Below are positions 13,691-28,659 of a stretch of 64,000 bases of DNA, piece after piece. Position 1 is the first letter of the stretch. Each line of letters starts with the position of its first letter. This DNA comes from Euryodendron excelsum (taxonomy: Eukaryota; Streptophyta; Magnoliopsida; Ericales; Pentaphylacaceae), in the NCBI GenBank assembly GCA_033060915.1, contig CM065392.1, forward strand, positions 12,732,001 to 12,796,000, read 5' to 3'. A program made the position numbers and the translations under genes. The notes under the pieces are model-generated. The model saw only the letters and a program-made list of their open reading frames with translations, made no database searches and was not told the origin of the DNA.

Positions 13691-14383
13691 GATACTCACA
13701 AAGACAAATACATTCATGCTTAATAGTGTGGTTTTATCTGCAAACCTTTTGATCTTATTTTCCTTAACCAAAAAAGTAAAATAAAATATCGTAGACACAT
13801 ATGTGTATATAATATATATGAACATAAATGTGTGTAATAAATTATCACACCCGACCGACCCTCAAAGTTGTTCCAAAGCCCAGCCGACAAAATGTATTGG
13901 GTTTCAAAATCTTACCCAACCCAACCCGACACTACCATCAACCCCGACCTTAAGAGTAAATCAGGGACTACGCTGAGCCCCGTCTCGCGAACGGCAACCT
14001 CTACTGCTCCAGAAATTGTTCATTGCTCCCGGAGAACCCATGTGGAAATAATCCTTTAAATACAACACACTTCAACAATCACGTGTATTGTGTCTATAAG
14101 ACTGTTGTCACTAGTATTCAATATTTTTTTTTAACCGTTCACCTGTGCAAATTATTCTCTCTCGTGCGCACACACGAGAGGAAATTGCGGCTCTTGTAGC
14201 ATCACGTTTTCCTTCTCTGACAATGTTCAATGTTCTGAGTCCTATTCTACTTAGTTATTCTTATTATTACATTGTGAAAAGAAGAGAAGAGATGACATGG
14301 TGTTTTACAAAGACGTAAAAAGGATTTCACATTTCATTAATTGGCAAAAACATAGTTTTACATAACAAAAATGGGATTGTTTG

Positions 14384-14748
14384 AAAACTTATTTTTCAAA
14401 ATTAAGTTATTTGAAACTTATTTACCAAATTCAAGTTGGTCTAGAAGTTGTGTCTTGAGGATGCAATCTTAGGCCTGAAGTTGTGTCTTTAAAAGATGAC
14501 TTCAAGCCTGAAGTCATGTTTTGAAGACACAACTTCTATATGATATATTAAATATTAAAAGTTTTTCATGTGATACTTTAAATATTAAAAGTTTTTCATG
14601 TGATACTTTAAATATTAGAAGTCATGTTTTCAAAACACAACTTTAGTCTTCAAGTTATGGTTTCTTCAAGCCACAACTTCTATTTCAACTTGTGTTTGAT
14701 TAATAAATTTCAAACTATTTGATTTTGAAAAATAAGTTTTAAAACTAT
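14384..14748. mobile_element. Long fold-back MITE
   Basis: The two halves are inverted repeats. TTGAAAACTTATTTTTCAAA at the left matches TTAAAACTTATTTTTCAAAA when the right end is reversed, and further inward GAAGTTGTG pairs with CACAACTTC. The centre holds a direct repeat of about 30 bases (ATGTGATACTTTAAATATTA type, 14556-14620). It is non-coding and would fold into one long hairpin as RNA. Confidence 0.55.
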
Positions 14749-14868
14749 ACTCTTTTGGGCAAAACCTCGAGCGAAGGGGTATCCCAATTGGTAAGGATGT
14801 CTTGAGTTCAAGCATCTCTCTATTTCCCTACTTCTTGTACCCTGATTCCCATTCCCCCTCTCCTTATA

Positions 14869-15075
14869 GTTTGTTTGGAATTTAGTGAAGAAAGAGGAGA
14901 AAAAATACTATTTGCTATTATTTTTCTGTTTAGTTTTGCAAAGAAAATGAAAAAAAAAGTGAAAGACAAGAAGAGAGAGAAAGAGAGGATATTTCAAAAT
15001 TTTTCTATTCCCTTTTCCTTCATTTTCTTTCTCTTCTCCTTTCCTTTCCGTCCCTTCTCCAAATTCCAAACAGGC
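14869..15075. mobile_element. Short inverted-repeat MITE upstream of cpn10
   Basis: The ends GTTTGTTTGGAATTT and, reversed, GCCTGTTTGGAATTT are inverted repeats. The interior is GAAAAG-rich on the left and CTTTTC-rich on the right. It ends about 240 bases before the chaperonin start codon, so it may lie in or next to that gene's promoter. Confidence 0.5.
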
Positions 15076-15316
15076 TTTTAGAAAATTCCTTGTTTTTTAC
15101 TAAAAAAATTAAGAAAAGGAAACATAGTAGCAAGGGTGTTTATGTAATTTCATACAGCGCTAACGGCAAACTATTCTCAAACCCAAGCATAGCCAAAGAC
15201 ACCAAAGTAAACCCTTCTTGAACCCTCTGTACACAACCCCAAAAGAGGCTGCTCGGCTACAGGAAGGTCTCAGTTCTCGTCTGTCCGTTTGTTTCTTCTT
15301 CTTCTTCTTCAATCAA

Positions 15317-18300
15317 ATGGCGAAGCGTTTGATTCCTTCTCTGAATCGCGTTTTGGTGGAGAAAATCATTCCTCCATCCAAGACCAATGCTGGAATCTTA
15401 CTCCCAGAGAAGACCACCAAGGTGATTCTGTTCAATCTTGAATGACCTTTTATACTCTTTATTTTTATGGGGTGTGTTTTCTCATTCAAATAATTGTTTT
15501 CTATTTCTGGAATTGTCTAAATGTATGATTTCATTCTTATTTGACATGCGAATGCCAAGAATAATGGGTGTCTATCTGTTTGACGAAATGGCCTATTATT
15601 AGACATTTTTATTGGTCATTACTGGTTAGGGTTCCTATTTAGTTCACAATTTTGATCTGGGTTTGAGTTACTTACGCCTTTTTACTCAAGTTTTCCACAG
15701 GTCCATTGTACTTGGTGTGGTTCTCTAATATCCTGTTCTTACTCAAAACGGTATTTGGTTGCTAGGAAAGCATAGGAAAAGGAGAGAAAACAAAATTAGA
15801 CTGTCATGTTTTCTGTTGTTTGTGTTTGTGGGAAAGGCAAATGAGAAGATGAAGAAGTCAATTTAGCTAAGCCAAGTTGTAATGTTAGGGTCGGATGAGT
15901 TGATTATTTTTGCTGTTTGGTTCCTCATAACTAGAGCTTCTTTGTTTCAAGTTTTAGGAACTATGGACCACCAAATCGAGTGCAAGTATTATTTTTTCCT
16001 CATTGTAGACTCTATTTTGTAATTGTTCACCTCCTGTATGTTCTGAGATTTCAGAATGTGTCCATGTTTCTGTTGGGTACTTGGGCTTGGACTTGATTTG
16101 TGAAGTTTACCTTTCAGTTTTCTTACCTTTATGTGCTTGATGATTCAGTTGAACTCCGCCAAAGTAGTTGCTGTAGGTCCTGGCATTCATGATAGGGAAG
16201 GAAAGCTGATTCCTGTTTGCGTGAAGGAAGGAGATACAGTTCTCTTACCTGAATATGGTGGAACTGATGTAAAGCTTGGTGATAAAGAGTAAGTATACAT
16301 TCATTGCTTTTGGGCTACCCTTGCTTATAATTCCTGTGTTCACTGATGTTTGTTTTTCAAAGCTTGGGATGATGTGTTGTACCACTCTTTGAGGATATCT
16401 CTACAGGAAAAAAATTAAAAAAGGTTCTGATTAACCAACTGCTTACCTATATTGTTTAGTTGATTAATTTTCTGGGAGTCTTACTGAGGCATTGATAATC
16501 CTGAACCGATGGCTTGCTCTTTATGAACATTGATAAATCTGAGTTTTTAACTTGAGAGTATTAGTCCTTGTAGGAGATTTTGAGCAATTTGTGTAAAGAA
16601 ATTTTCACTCCAATAACAGATTAGTTTAAATAATTTCAAAAGCTCTCAATGCTCTCTTGAGTTTGAATGATGTAACCCTAATCTACTTCGATACCCAACG
16701 GATTCTAGTTTTGAGTCTTAGTTATCTTCTTATTTTCTTTCTGTCCTTTAGTTTATTTTTTCAGTTTCATTAAATTTCAACTAGATGGTAGGAAACACTC
16801 ATTTTTTAACCTTGTAAACCCCATGCTACTCTTTCCACATTCAGTCATTCAACCGTAATATCTGGAGATTACAAAACCAAGCGGCCATTCTAACTAGCTC
16901 ATAATCTCAAAACAACCCCAACACTTAATGTTTCATACCTTTATTATTACAACCCACCCCCCTCCTCTATTCCCCCTACCCTCCCAAAAAAGCAAAAACT
17001 CCACCCCTTCCTTACACCTTATAAACCCTGTAACTCCATATTTTCTTTTACCAACTTTTACTCACAGATTAACTGGTTGTAGTTAAGCTAAGACCTTTTA
17101 TAGCTCTGTGCTAGATCATAACAAAGCTTGTGGAATTCTTCCGCTCTCCTACATCATCTTCCTTTTTCTTTTTTGATGCTCTTGATTAAAATTTTAAAAT
17201 ATAGCTATTGAATAAGCGATTTCTTGTTCATTATGATATATCCTAACAATTAGGACCTGTGTAGCCTCTCACTCTCTGTTGTGTTAAGTCCATCACCCAT
17301 GAGAAAAAGAAATCCTGAAAAATGAACAGCTGGCTAGGGCTAAAATGCATACCATTATTTGAATGAACACGCAAGATGACTGAAATGTGTATTTTATGTT
17401 GTAATTACTTCATCTCTTATAAAAAGGATCTCCTTGGGTTGTTCTTTAAAGCCATATTCTGCCAAGTGCCAAGTGCCAAGTGCCAACTCCAATTCTTGAT
17501 TTGATGGTGTTCCAAATCTTAGTTATTAAGAGTAATCAAGAAAGTTTGACTCATTATAAAGTAGTTTTGGAAACAAAAGGGTGCAATTGCTGGCAAAAGT
17601 GAAACTGGTGTTGAACCGTCTCTCTTATCTACTTGATAGTGCTCATCTATGAGCATGGTCTTAAATGTTGATGAACATATTAGCATCTTTGTCTTATTTT
17701 CAATATCCACGAATATGATGCAATCAAGATCCAATACGTGCAGTTTGGAATTTTTTTCTTTGGAAGAAAGTAAAGGAGAAGAGAACTTAAGTGGTTCATT
17801 TTACTAATATATTTAGTTAATTAGTTTTTACTATGTTACTGGAATTTGTCAGTATCCATTGAGTTTAGGACTGGTCAAGTTGTTATTGGCTTATTTTATT
17901 GGTTTCCCTTGTTAGTTTAAAATCAACGTTACTTAAGGGGTGGGGTTTTTGTAAATAACTTGGACCCTGAAGAAAAGCCATTACCACTAAAAATGAACTT
18001 ATTACAATAAACTCATAAACCCAACTAGTACAAAACTCAATAATATTATTAAATAACCTTGCATGATAAAATAGGAATGGAAAGGATACATGATGAGATC
18101 ATTGACTTTAATTGTATTTAGACTAACAAGATAATAAGCCAGCATGATCACTTTGTTTCTCCTGAAGCACAATAAGCCACCATGCACATTTAAGAAAGAC
18201 TTGGATCTTGGTCACATCAAGTATATTATATATATATATATATATGCATGTATGTATGTGTATATGTATGTATATTTAGGAATTGATCTTGTTGTCCGTC

Positions 18301-21300
18301 TGTTGGGCCACTTGGCTAAGGGACAATTTTCACCAATCATCCTTTTCACCTCTTTTTGTAGTTCATATATTCCCCGATATTCTGTAAACTTCCTTTTTTA
18401 TATAAATGACCCTCATTCTGTTATAAGAAGAGATTTTATCCTTGCCATATCTAATTCAGTATCTGAACAAATTAAGGGCTTTTAATAAATTTAAAAGCCT
18501 GAGCATGGCCAATGAGAGAATCTAGATAAATTTTGAATTTTCTAACTTCTTTGCTCTCCTTCCAAAGTACTTTCTTTAAACTTTTGGAATTTTTTTTTTC
18601 TGCTTGCTACAGATGCATCTGTAGTTTCATTTTCAAAGAGATTTGATCTTGTCCAATACATTCTGTCTAATCACCTTCAGGTCCATTCTTCTTATTCAGT
18701 TTGTTGAAATTTTCTTAAAGAACTTTCGAGCATCTTCTTTGAGCTTGTTAGAATTACAAACATTTCTGAGTTCCAAACATGTAATGCTTATCTGAATGAG
18801 ACTGTCCAAATGTCAATTATGACATTAATTACAAAAGAAAATCCATTGTTTTACTCCTAGAAAGCTTTCAGACATTTTAGGACAAATTTGTAATCTCCAT
18901 GCCTCGTTTTAATTCATCTAATCTTTTGCTTTCCTAAAAGAGCATGATGTCTTTGGAACTTGAAAACTATCAAAATCATTTCAAAGCTTGACTAAGTGCT
19001 GTTTCATCTGAATTAGATCGCCTTAGTACATATTATCACTATAATCACATTTTCAGTGCATTATGGCATGTCACCCTTAATGTTGTTGATGAAAGTACAG
19101 TGTTCCCAATTGAGGCCATTGCTTCACTTCCATTTCTTGTAGCATAGTTTGTAAGAAAAGAAGAAAGAAAAAAAAAAAAAAAAAAGATACTAAACATATC
19201 TAGGTTACTCATCTCAGTAGTCAAAGCAATAAATATTGTTAAATCTCAAACAAATTCACTTCAAAATTTTCTTTTTGAGGTGTGACATGTTTGGCAATGT
19301 AGTTGTATTTGGAGTTTTGTGCAGAGGGGGCAAAAGATCAATACCTTTCTGTCTTGAATGAGAGTCCAAGACTCCCGAGTATCCCTAATATCATAGAAAA
19401 AAAAGTTGGAGGGCAAAGAATATATTTTTTTTAACCTAACGCCAGTAAAAGGGGCTAGTAGAAGGTTGTTCTGGAGAAGAATAAAACAACAATTAGAAAG
19501 CAGTTTTTTAGTTGTTAAGCTTGACAAGCTAATTGCACCAATTTTTCAGTTGGGTGAATTGACTGTTAAGATACAAATCACATATTGCAAGATCCATCAA
19601 CTCTGCTGGAACTTGGAAAGCATGTTAACAATGCCTAAGGAGTATGGATGACAATGGGGCGGGTTTGATAAGGGTTAGGCTAAATTCCTACCCTTCCCCT
19701 AATAGGAAATCTCCACCCCATATCATGTCCCAAACTCGTGACGGGTTGACTCTCCCACCCCTCCCCGTCCCATGTAAACTAATCGGGGTGGGGGTTTGAA
19801 TGGGTTAAACCCATGTACACGTGTAAAATTTCAAAATCAAAATAACACAAATTATATGAACTCCAACACAATATAAAACTAAGAAAGGAAGAGGCTGAAT
19901 GCCAATGATAAGAAGTAACATTAAAACCCTAAATTATATGAACTCTAACGATTTTTTCATTGTTTTAATAAAAGTATTTAAGATTTTAATTATACAAGCA
20001 TGGCGGGGTTTATATAACCCTACCCTGTCTCGAGTTGTATTTTCTTTCTCATACCCCTCCCCTTACTCGTTTATTCATACCATAAGAAGTACAAACACTT
20101 CTAAGAATATGTCGTGTCTTTGTCAGACATGACACTCGTTGGACAATCCCTGACACGTGTCCAAGCGTGTTTTATTATTTTATTTGCTTCAGTCACTTTG
20201 GGAACATCCGTGTTCGTTTCGTGGACAACCCTGTCTATCACTTAGACACGCATGAAACGCATAGGATGTTTGAAAAAAATGATGTTTGAAGAAAATAACT
20301 TAGGATCAAATTGCAAAATGAAGCTATGTGATATTAAACCTAATTTAATATTTAAGCTATGGAATACATGGTTTTTAATTTTTGTTAGTGTTATCTTGCA
20401 TTTTTTTTGCTATAGTTGAGTAAAATATTTTTATATATGGCACATATATTATAAATGTATATATTTTTGTTGTATGCCTGCCGTGTCATGTCCTTCAATT
20501 TTTTAAAATTATCGTGTTGGCATGTCTAACATGAAGATGTTTAACACATATCGTCTGGCACATTTCCGTGTCAATGTCTGTGCCCATGCTTCTTTATTCG
20601 TACCCCAAACCTTTATTATAATGGGCGGGGTGAAGTGGGATTCGGGCCAAATTGCCATCCCTGCTAGAAGCATTTCCCCTCCTACATATTTTCGAAAACT
20701 TGTTTCTAGGTTAGCAATATCTCTGCTTGACTTTGTATTTCTCTAGCCAGTATATCAAACCATTTTAATACGACAAACTCATTTGTTCCTAACTGGCGGA
20801 AATGAATTACTATTCAAGAGGATTTAGAAGTCTAGTTCTACTAATTTTCTAGTCAGGGGAAAATAATCTCTCCCTAACTCGGGAAAATGAATTACTCTTG
20901 AACCACTCCCTAACTCATAGTCCTCACACTTGAATCTTGCTGATAGGGCTCGAGGTTACTCCAAAATTTAGGTGCCATGCTACTAAAGCTATAAATAATC
21001 AATAGATTCTAGTTGTAGGAGCATAACCTCTCCAGCAATCGATTAATCCAATCTACAACCTTGTTGCCATTTGTATGCAAGAACTGCTTGAGTTTGTAGG
21101 TTTCTGAAGTAGAAAAGCCAAATTTAGATACAGAGCTTGAGATGCTTCTTGGTGAATTATTATAGTGGCGGGTCAGAAATGTGGTTCCATGATGCTTCAC
21201 TGGGGTTGCAAATGAGCCATCATTCTAAGCAGCGTTTTTTTTATGGGTGGAGAGATCACAAAATAAATGTTTGGTTGTATTCGAATTCTGCAAACCATCA

Positions 21301-21632
21301 AAGTAGTTGAAATGGTGTAGTGGTGGGTGGTTGGGAGATTTATTTTCACTAATTATTGGTTGAGTGAAATTACTTGCTATAATGATCACATGAAGGAAGC
21401 ATTTTTTGCTCCATTAGCAATTCGCGGACAACTAGCTGTTATCCATAGTGCTAGGCCTGCATTTTCACTTGATTCTATGTAACATATTATTTGATTCTTC
21501 TTGATGAAATCGTACTGTCACTGAAATTAAAGATTTTAATAATTATTTCCCCTGATATTTAGCAATTGACAATGAGGTTGCAAAAAGAATTTAGATACCC
21601 TCATCTCAAAGACCATTATCTTCTTTTTCGTC

Positions 21633-21702
<70 letters not shown>

Positions 21703-23042
21703 TGCACATGCACAAGAAAACGTTTAAAGAAAATCAATTCTGCTTTTTCTGGAAATATTTATGTGTAATTATTGTACTTATATTTAAATTCTATGTCAAT
21801 CCTTTTCTTTTATTTTTTACCATCCCCTCCATTAGGATTCTGACTGCAGAATTTTTTTTTAATGCAATTTTATTATGCCCAATGCAGTTGAATTTGAATG
21901 AACCTAGCATTTTATTTCTTTTATTCTCTTCTTTTTTTAAATATTTTTGGCTGGGATATGATAAGTTCAAAGCTATGGCAAGCACCCTGTTCATATTAAT
22001 TTGCAATCATTTTTTGTGTCATGTCTGCAGTATTACCTCTGTCACGTTTATAATTTTCATCATAAGGTAGTTCACATTGGCTCAGGAACTGTGACTCTTG
22101 ATTGGGAGTTCAAAATGTTGAGCATTCTCTTGTGGATTGGATGGCACTTTGAATTGTGCTTTATGGTTTTTAATCGTAGTAAAAAAAAAAAAAAAAAAGA
22201 ATAAAACAAATACCTTGTGAGCTTGTGCTTTAGCTGGAACTGTTCCCCGGAAATTTGCTGTGAAACATCAACTTTGAGGTGCAAGGCAGAAATGTAATGA
22301 TTATCTGAAATCGTTCTAAATCAAACCAGGAAAAGTTTAGAACAAAAACAGTAAAAACATTCTAGGTTAACTTAGTTGATCTGTTACATGAAAATATGTA
22401 TGCAGTTAAAATTTTTCGAAATAATCTTTTGCATTTGATGGTTACGTTTACTTCTGCTGCATGTTATTCCTTTGATCTATTAGGAATCAATATGAACTTG
22501 ATAATCAATTTTTCGTGCAGCTCTCAGGATTTAAGCATATTTAAATAAATAAATAAAAAGGTTGAAATTCAATACAAGATCAATAAAAATTTGGACTGCC
22601 ACAAGCATTCGTAAAGAAGGAAGAAAATTGTAAAATTTCGAGGCATATATTCACTGCCCTTGTTATCCTTGGAGCAATCTGCTCAAGGCTTTTCTTTCCT
22701 TGAGGACTTTTCCTTTTAACCTTGAGTGGATCTGATCCTTATGGTAAAGAGTAAATGCCTCTCTCAAGCAACGGCCTAAACATGCTAGTCTTTAAATTTT
22801 TTTCTGGTGAACAGTTCCAGCTAAAGCACAAGTTCACAAGGCATTCATTTTATTCTTACTCAACAATCAAAAAACTTGCTACTTCCTCTGATGTTGATTC
22901 ATTGCAATTGTCAACCGGTTGCAGTGATGTATGCCTTGATTATGCTAAGCACTCTTGTCATGCTAATATATGTCATTCTTGAATTTGTTTCAGGTACCAT
23001 CTCTATCGAGATGATGATATACTGGGAACACTGCACGACTGA
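15317..23042 (+). CDS. CPN10: 10 kDa chaperonin, mitochondrial type (Cpn10)
   Basis: This is the co-chaperonin that forms the heptameric lid on Cpn60 and closes the folding chamber, in plants mainly in the mitochondrial matrix. I assembled three exons by eye: 15317-15421, 16149-16288 and 22994-23042, all with GT-AG borders. Together they give 294 bases, or 97 residues plus TGA, the normal length for plant mitochondrial Cpn10. The protein starts MAKRLIPSLNRVLVEKI. It contains the mobile-loop region around GILLPEKTTK, then VAVGPG, VKEGDTVLLPEYGGT (the GroES roof/barrel signature) and the terminal YHLYRDDDILGTLHD. There is no cleavable-looking presequence, which is usual for this protein. The start is the first ATG after a CT-rich 5' leader and matches family N-termini. 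The intron between exons 2 and 3 is 6,705 bases and full of repeats. No TATA box is obvious upstream. Identity is near certain; splice junctions are inferred from consensus and reading frame. Confidence 0.93.
15422..16148 (+). other. Cpn10 intron 1
   Basis: A 727-base intron starting GTGATT and ending in CAG before TTGAACTCC. It is T-rich, as plant introns usually are. I see nothing else in it. Confidence 0.85.
19643..20663. mobile_element. hAT-like MITE with a nested repeat
   Basis: The left end TATGGATGACAATGGGGC and the reversed right end CAGGGATGGCAATTTGGC are imperfect inverted repeats of the TAGGGATGGCAAT type seen at 8626-9338. The flanks do not form a clear 8-bp duplication. A second repeat at about 20108-20590, rich in GACACGTGTC and CGTGTC motifs, seems to be nested within it. 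The element lies inside Cpn10 intron 2. Confidence 0.5.
21635..21699. repeat. (GA)n microsatellite in Cpn10 intron 2
   Basis: A perfect GA run of about 65 bases. Any open frame through it is a low-complexity artefact. Confidence 0.95.
22196..22858. repeat. Inverted repeat with about 50-base arms
   Basis: The sequence GAACAGTTCCAGCTAAAGCA and its surroundings occur on the plus strand at about 22807-22855 and on the minus strand at about 22205-22255. The arms are highly similar for about 50 bases and separated by about 550 bases. Both lie in Cpn10 intron 2, so the pre-mRNA could form a stem here. Confidence 0.75.
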
Positions 23043-24242
23043 TGTATTTTTACTTCCCATCATGGTAAACAATACTTCATCAAGCATCGCGTTGGGTCTG
23101 AGCTATATTTAGTAAATGGTAGAGTTTGGCCATGCTTGGAGTGAGTTTAGAACTGTGCTCTGAATTAAATGACAGAAATTTGATGTGGTTTTCTATTGTT
23201 GTAGAAACATTTCCCAAAAATTAATACCTAATGGTCTTGATTTTAGTTGTGCGAGTATTGTTTCTGTGCCGCCTGTTCACTATCTTTCATGAAATTTAGA
23301 ATATCTCCCTCTGATGATCGTGTTGAACGAAAGCCAACCTCGTAGAATTGTTCTGTTCGTTGACATGTTTGGCTCTTACAAATGGAATATCAAAGGAAAG
23401 TCGCATTGCATAAGTTTTGAGCCTATTTATGGATATGGGCTGTAAATCATTTAGTATGCCTTTCATTCCTTCTTTCTTGATCATGTATTAGTTCGTGATC
23501 CGTCAATCCATTTTCCATGTTATAAAGTATCCATTCTCACTCCATCTACCAGAAAGTTTGTGGTCGGAATAACTTTCTTCTTCTTCTTTTAGTTATTTAG
23601 TTTTTGGTGATAGGGTGTGGACATTATGGACTCACCATGTGCATTCTAAAGTGGCCCAACTGAATGGGTTCCTAATTTTTGGGGGTGCAGAGTGAGTTAT
23701 TGGTCTTGTTCTGTGTATGCATGTATACATATAGAAGTACCCAGCTTATGTTTATCTGAACTTTGATACTATCATTACCTGTAATTCCGCTTCTGCTGTA
23801 TTCTAGTCATTGTATAATTGAGGTTCCAACATATTTTTATTGCAAAATGGTCCACATATGGCCATATCATACTTGGACATCGATTTAGACCCAAGTTACA
23901 ATATATACGTGGCTGTGCTGGCATGATTTTTGAAAGATTCTAAACTGGCAAATGAAAATCTAAAGATTAACAGGCTGGAAGGAAACAAGAAGGTACCATG
24001 CCCAAAAGTTTCTAATTAGTTATCTACAATTGTTTTAGGAGATTGGTATAAAAATTTCATACATAAACCCCGGTGCACCATGACAAACCTCTTTCTAAGA
24101 GGATTGAAGGGCATTGGTTGCATTTGGCATGCACCAAAACTTGAGTAGAAAGAAAAGGATTTTTTATATGTTTAAGCTTATTCAATTGAGACAGCAATTT
24201 TAATTGTTTCACGCTTGGACTTGTCATGAAAGGTGATTACGG

Positions 24243-24278
<36 letters not shown>

Positions 24279-24447
24279 TACTATTGCCTATGCTTACTTA
24301 ACATGTTGATCATAATAGTAAACTCATATGCTTGGGTGGTGATAGATTGATGCATTAGTAGTTAGTACCCAATGAGACGATTATTATTTTTTATAATGCA
24401 ATTGCAGAACATGGTTGGACTGAATTACTTATTTGTGAATAGGCTCA
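23043..24447. other. Convergent intergenic spacer, shared 3' side
   Basis: This lies between the Cpn10 stop (plus) and the carboxypeptidase stop (minus), so it must hold both 3' untranslated regions and terminators. It contains a (TC)n run at 24244-24277. On the minus strand AATAAG sits about 10 bases past the carboxypeptidase stop and could act as a weak poly(A) signal. No further gene seen. Confidence 0.6.
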
Positions 24448-27185
<2,738 letters not shown>

Positions 27186-27269
27186 CTATTTGAACAAATG
27201 ATTGACTGTTAGCCTTCCAAGAGTGAAGATGAATGACTTTGTTGCTTTGTGATTATTTTCAGGATAATA

Positions 27270-27292
27270 CTATATATATATATATATATAGG
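27270..27292 (-). promoter_or_regulatory. Possible TATA region of SCPL45
   Basis: A (TA)n tract about 145-165 bases upstream of the start codon on the minus strand is the only TATA-like element near the expected position. It may be only a microsatellite. Confidence 0.35.
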
Positions 27293-27299
27293 CCTATGA

Positions 27300-28470
27300 G
27301 TGTGTGAACTTGGCATGTGACAATACCTGTCCACCACAAATGAAGACAAAATAGAAAAACTTATTTATGTGTTTGTTTTTCCCTGGTAATAATTTTGAAT
27401 CAGACGACTACCCAAGCTAATGATAGAGACAATAACACTTTTGGGGCCAGGCCTACTATAATCAACCTCTTGTTAAGCATCGGTCCACTCGTGAGATGGG
27501 GATAAATTTTCAGTACAATCATCACATGAATGAGACTTTCGTCCTTGGAAAACCGGGGCGAGTTTAGCAACGAGAGGACTAATTTATAATTTATTACAAT
27601 ATAAATATCGCAACAACAGTCGCACTCGCAAAAAGAAAAGTTGAGTATGATCGTAGCATTTGAACATTTTTTTCCGCGTACTTTTAGACTTGGAGGTTAT
27701 TGTGCTTTTGGAGAACTATCTTTCTATCCCGAGAAAACGACAAGTTCAGATTTCGTCGCTTACAAAGTGGGAGGCCAATTTAGCAAAAAGAGGGCCTAAT
27801 CTACTATAATATACACAATCACAACAGCAAAAAAGATAAAATCATAGCCTTTGATTTTTTCCGTGAAATCGCGAGTTTTGGAAGTTGTTGTGATTTTGGA
27901 GGAACTGCCTTTTCTTCACTTTAAAAAAAAAAAAAAGAAAAAAGAGAAGGAAAAGTTGCTAGAAGTACTTAGAAGACAATTCCACAAAACTGCAAGGGAC
28001 AAGAATCCCCAGGATGGTAGGATTTTCTATCCCTTAAAAAATATCATTGCCTACACCTTGAATTATTTGTTTATTCCGTTCAGATTTGCCTCTCTGTAAG
28101 TAAAACACTATCGTTGAAAAAGATTGGTGCAGGTTGACTCCGACAATCCGCATCATTCATCGTTGTGCTGGGCCACTATGTTCTCTGCACGGGTGAAGCT
28201 ACGTTGAAGATTGGCCTAAACTGCAGCTCAGGGTTGTCTGACTTTAAAAAAAATTTACTAGTTATAAATTTATCAAAAATATAGTTTAGCCTACTCTTTT
28301 ATATGGTAGTCCATCCAACTCACTCTAATCAATCTCAATTTCAAACTCAACTGCATTAAAAAAATCACCCAATCCACGCTAGCCCATCCCAATTTCAAGC
28401 CAAATAACATTAAAAATCATCATAAATCCAAGAACCCTATGCATCAAAATCCCTACTACTGTCATATGTC
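27300..28470. other. Intergenic DNA upstream of SCPL45
   Basis: No gene is recognised. Two similar blocks occur, near 27480-27640 and 27700-27860. Both contain CGAGTTTAGCAA- or CCAATTTAGCAA-like text followed by TAATTTATAATTTAT or TAATCTACTATAATAT, suggesting a diverged direct duplication. Confidence 0.4.
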
Positions 28471-28656
28471 ATGGATCATCTAGAAAAAGCTCGCCAAACC
28501 ATTCGTTCTGAGTTCGGCTATAACGGCACCATCACCATCTTTACACCGGATAATCGAGCTTTCGATCTCTTGTATCCGGTAAAAACGAAGATTCTCCAAC
28601 AAGTTGTACCACTAAGACTAGACCGTCAGGCAACGATAATAAATTTTTTGAAATGA
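28471..28656 (+). pseudogene. Fasciclin-domain (FLA-like) fragment
   Basis: A 61-codon open frame contains the motif TITIFTPDNRAFDLL, which resembles the H1 motif of the FAS1 domain (T-x-F-x-P-x-x-x-A-F). This domain is found in fasciclin-like cell-wall arabinogalactan proteins. There is no signal peptide, no AGP-type proline region and no second FAS1 motif, so this is a fragment. Upstream and downstream are AT-rich non-coding DNA. Confidence 0.4.
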
Positions 28657-28659
28657 TCG

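Larger units (their letters stand above)
10328..14375. other. Intergenic DNA, SINE-like and simple repeats
   Basis: No gene is recognised. At about 10590-10660, TAGTAGGTAAGAACG followed by GGCTTCGAGTCTC resembles the A and B boxes of a tRNA-derived SINE. Long T runs sit at about 12353-12371 and 12878-12896. A GC-richer patch at 13850-14060 has an open frame (13868-14059) but no recognisable domain, and its repeated GACC/CCCAACCC motifs suggest a MITE remnant. Confidence 0.4.
16289..22993 (+). other. Cpn10 intron 2, 6.7 kb with repeats
   Basis: The donor is GTAAGT and the acceptor TTTCAG. The intron contains a small CCAAGTG tandem near 17461-17486, a (TA)n run near 18226-18245, a hAT-like MITE (19643-20663), a (GA)n run (21635-21699), a poly-A run near 22181-22198 and an inverted repeat with arms at 22196-22255 and 22800-22858. 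No gene is recognised inside it. Confidence 0.8.

Noticed and set aside
21633..22070. A 145-codon open frame starting with an (RE)n run
   Set aside because: The start is the GA microsatellite, and the rest is T-rich intron of Cpn10.
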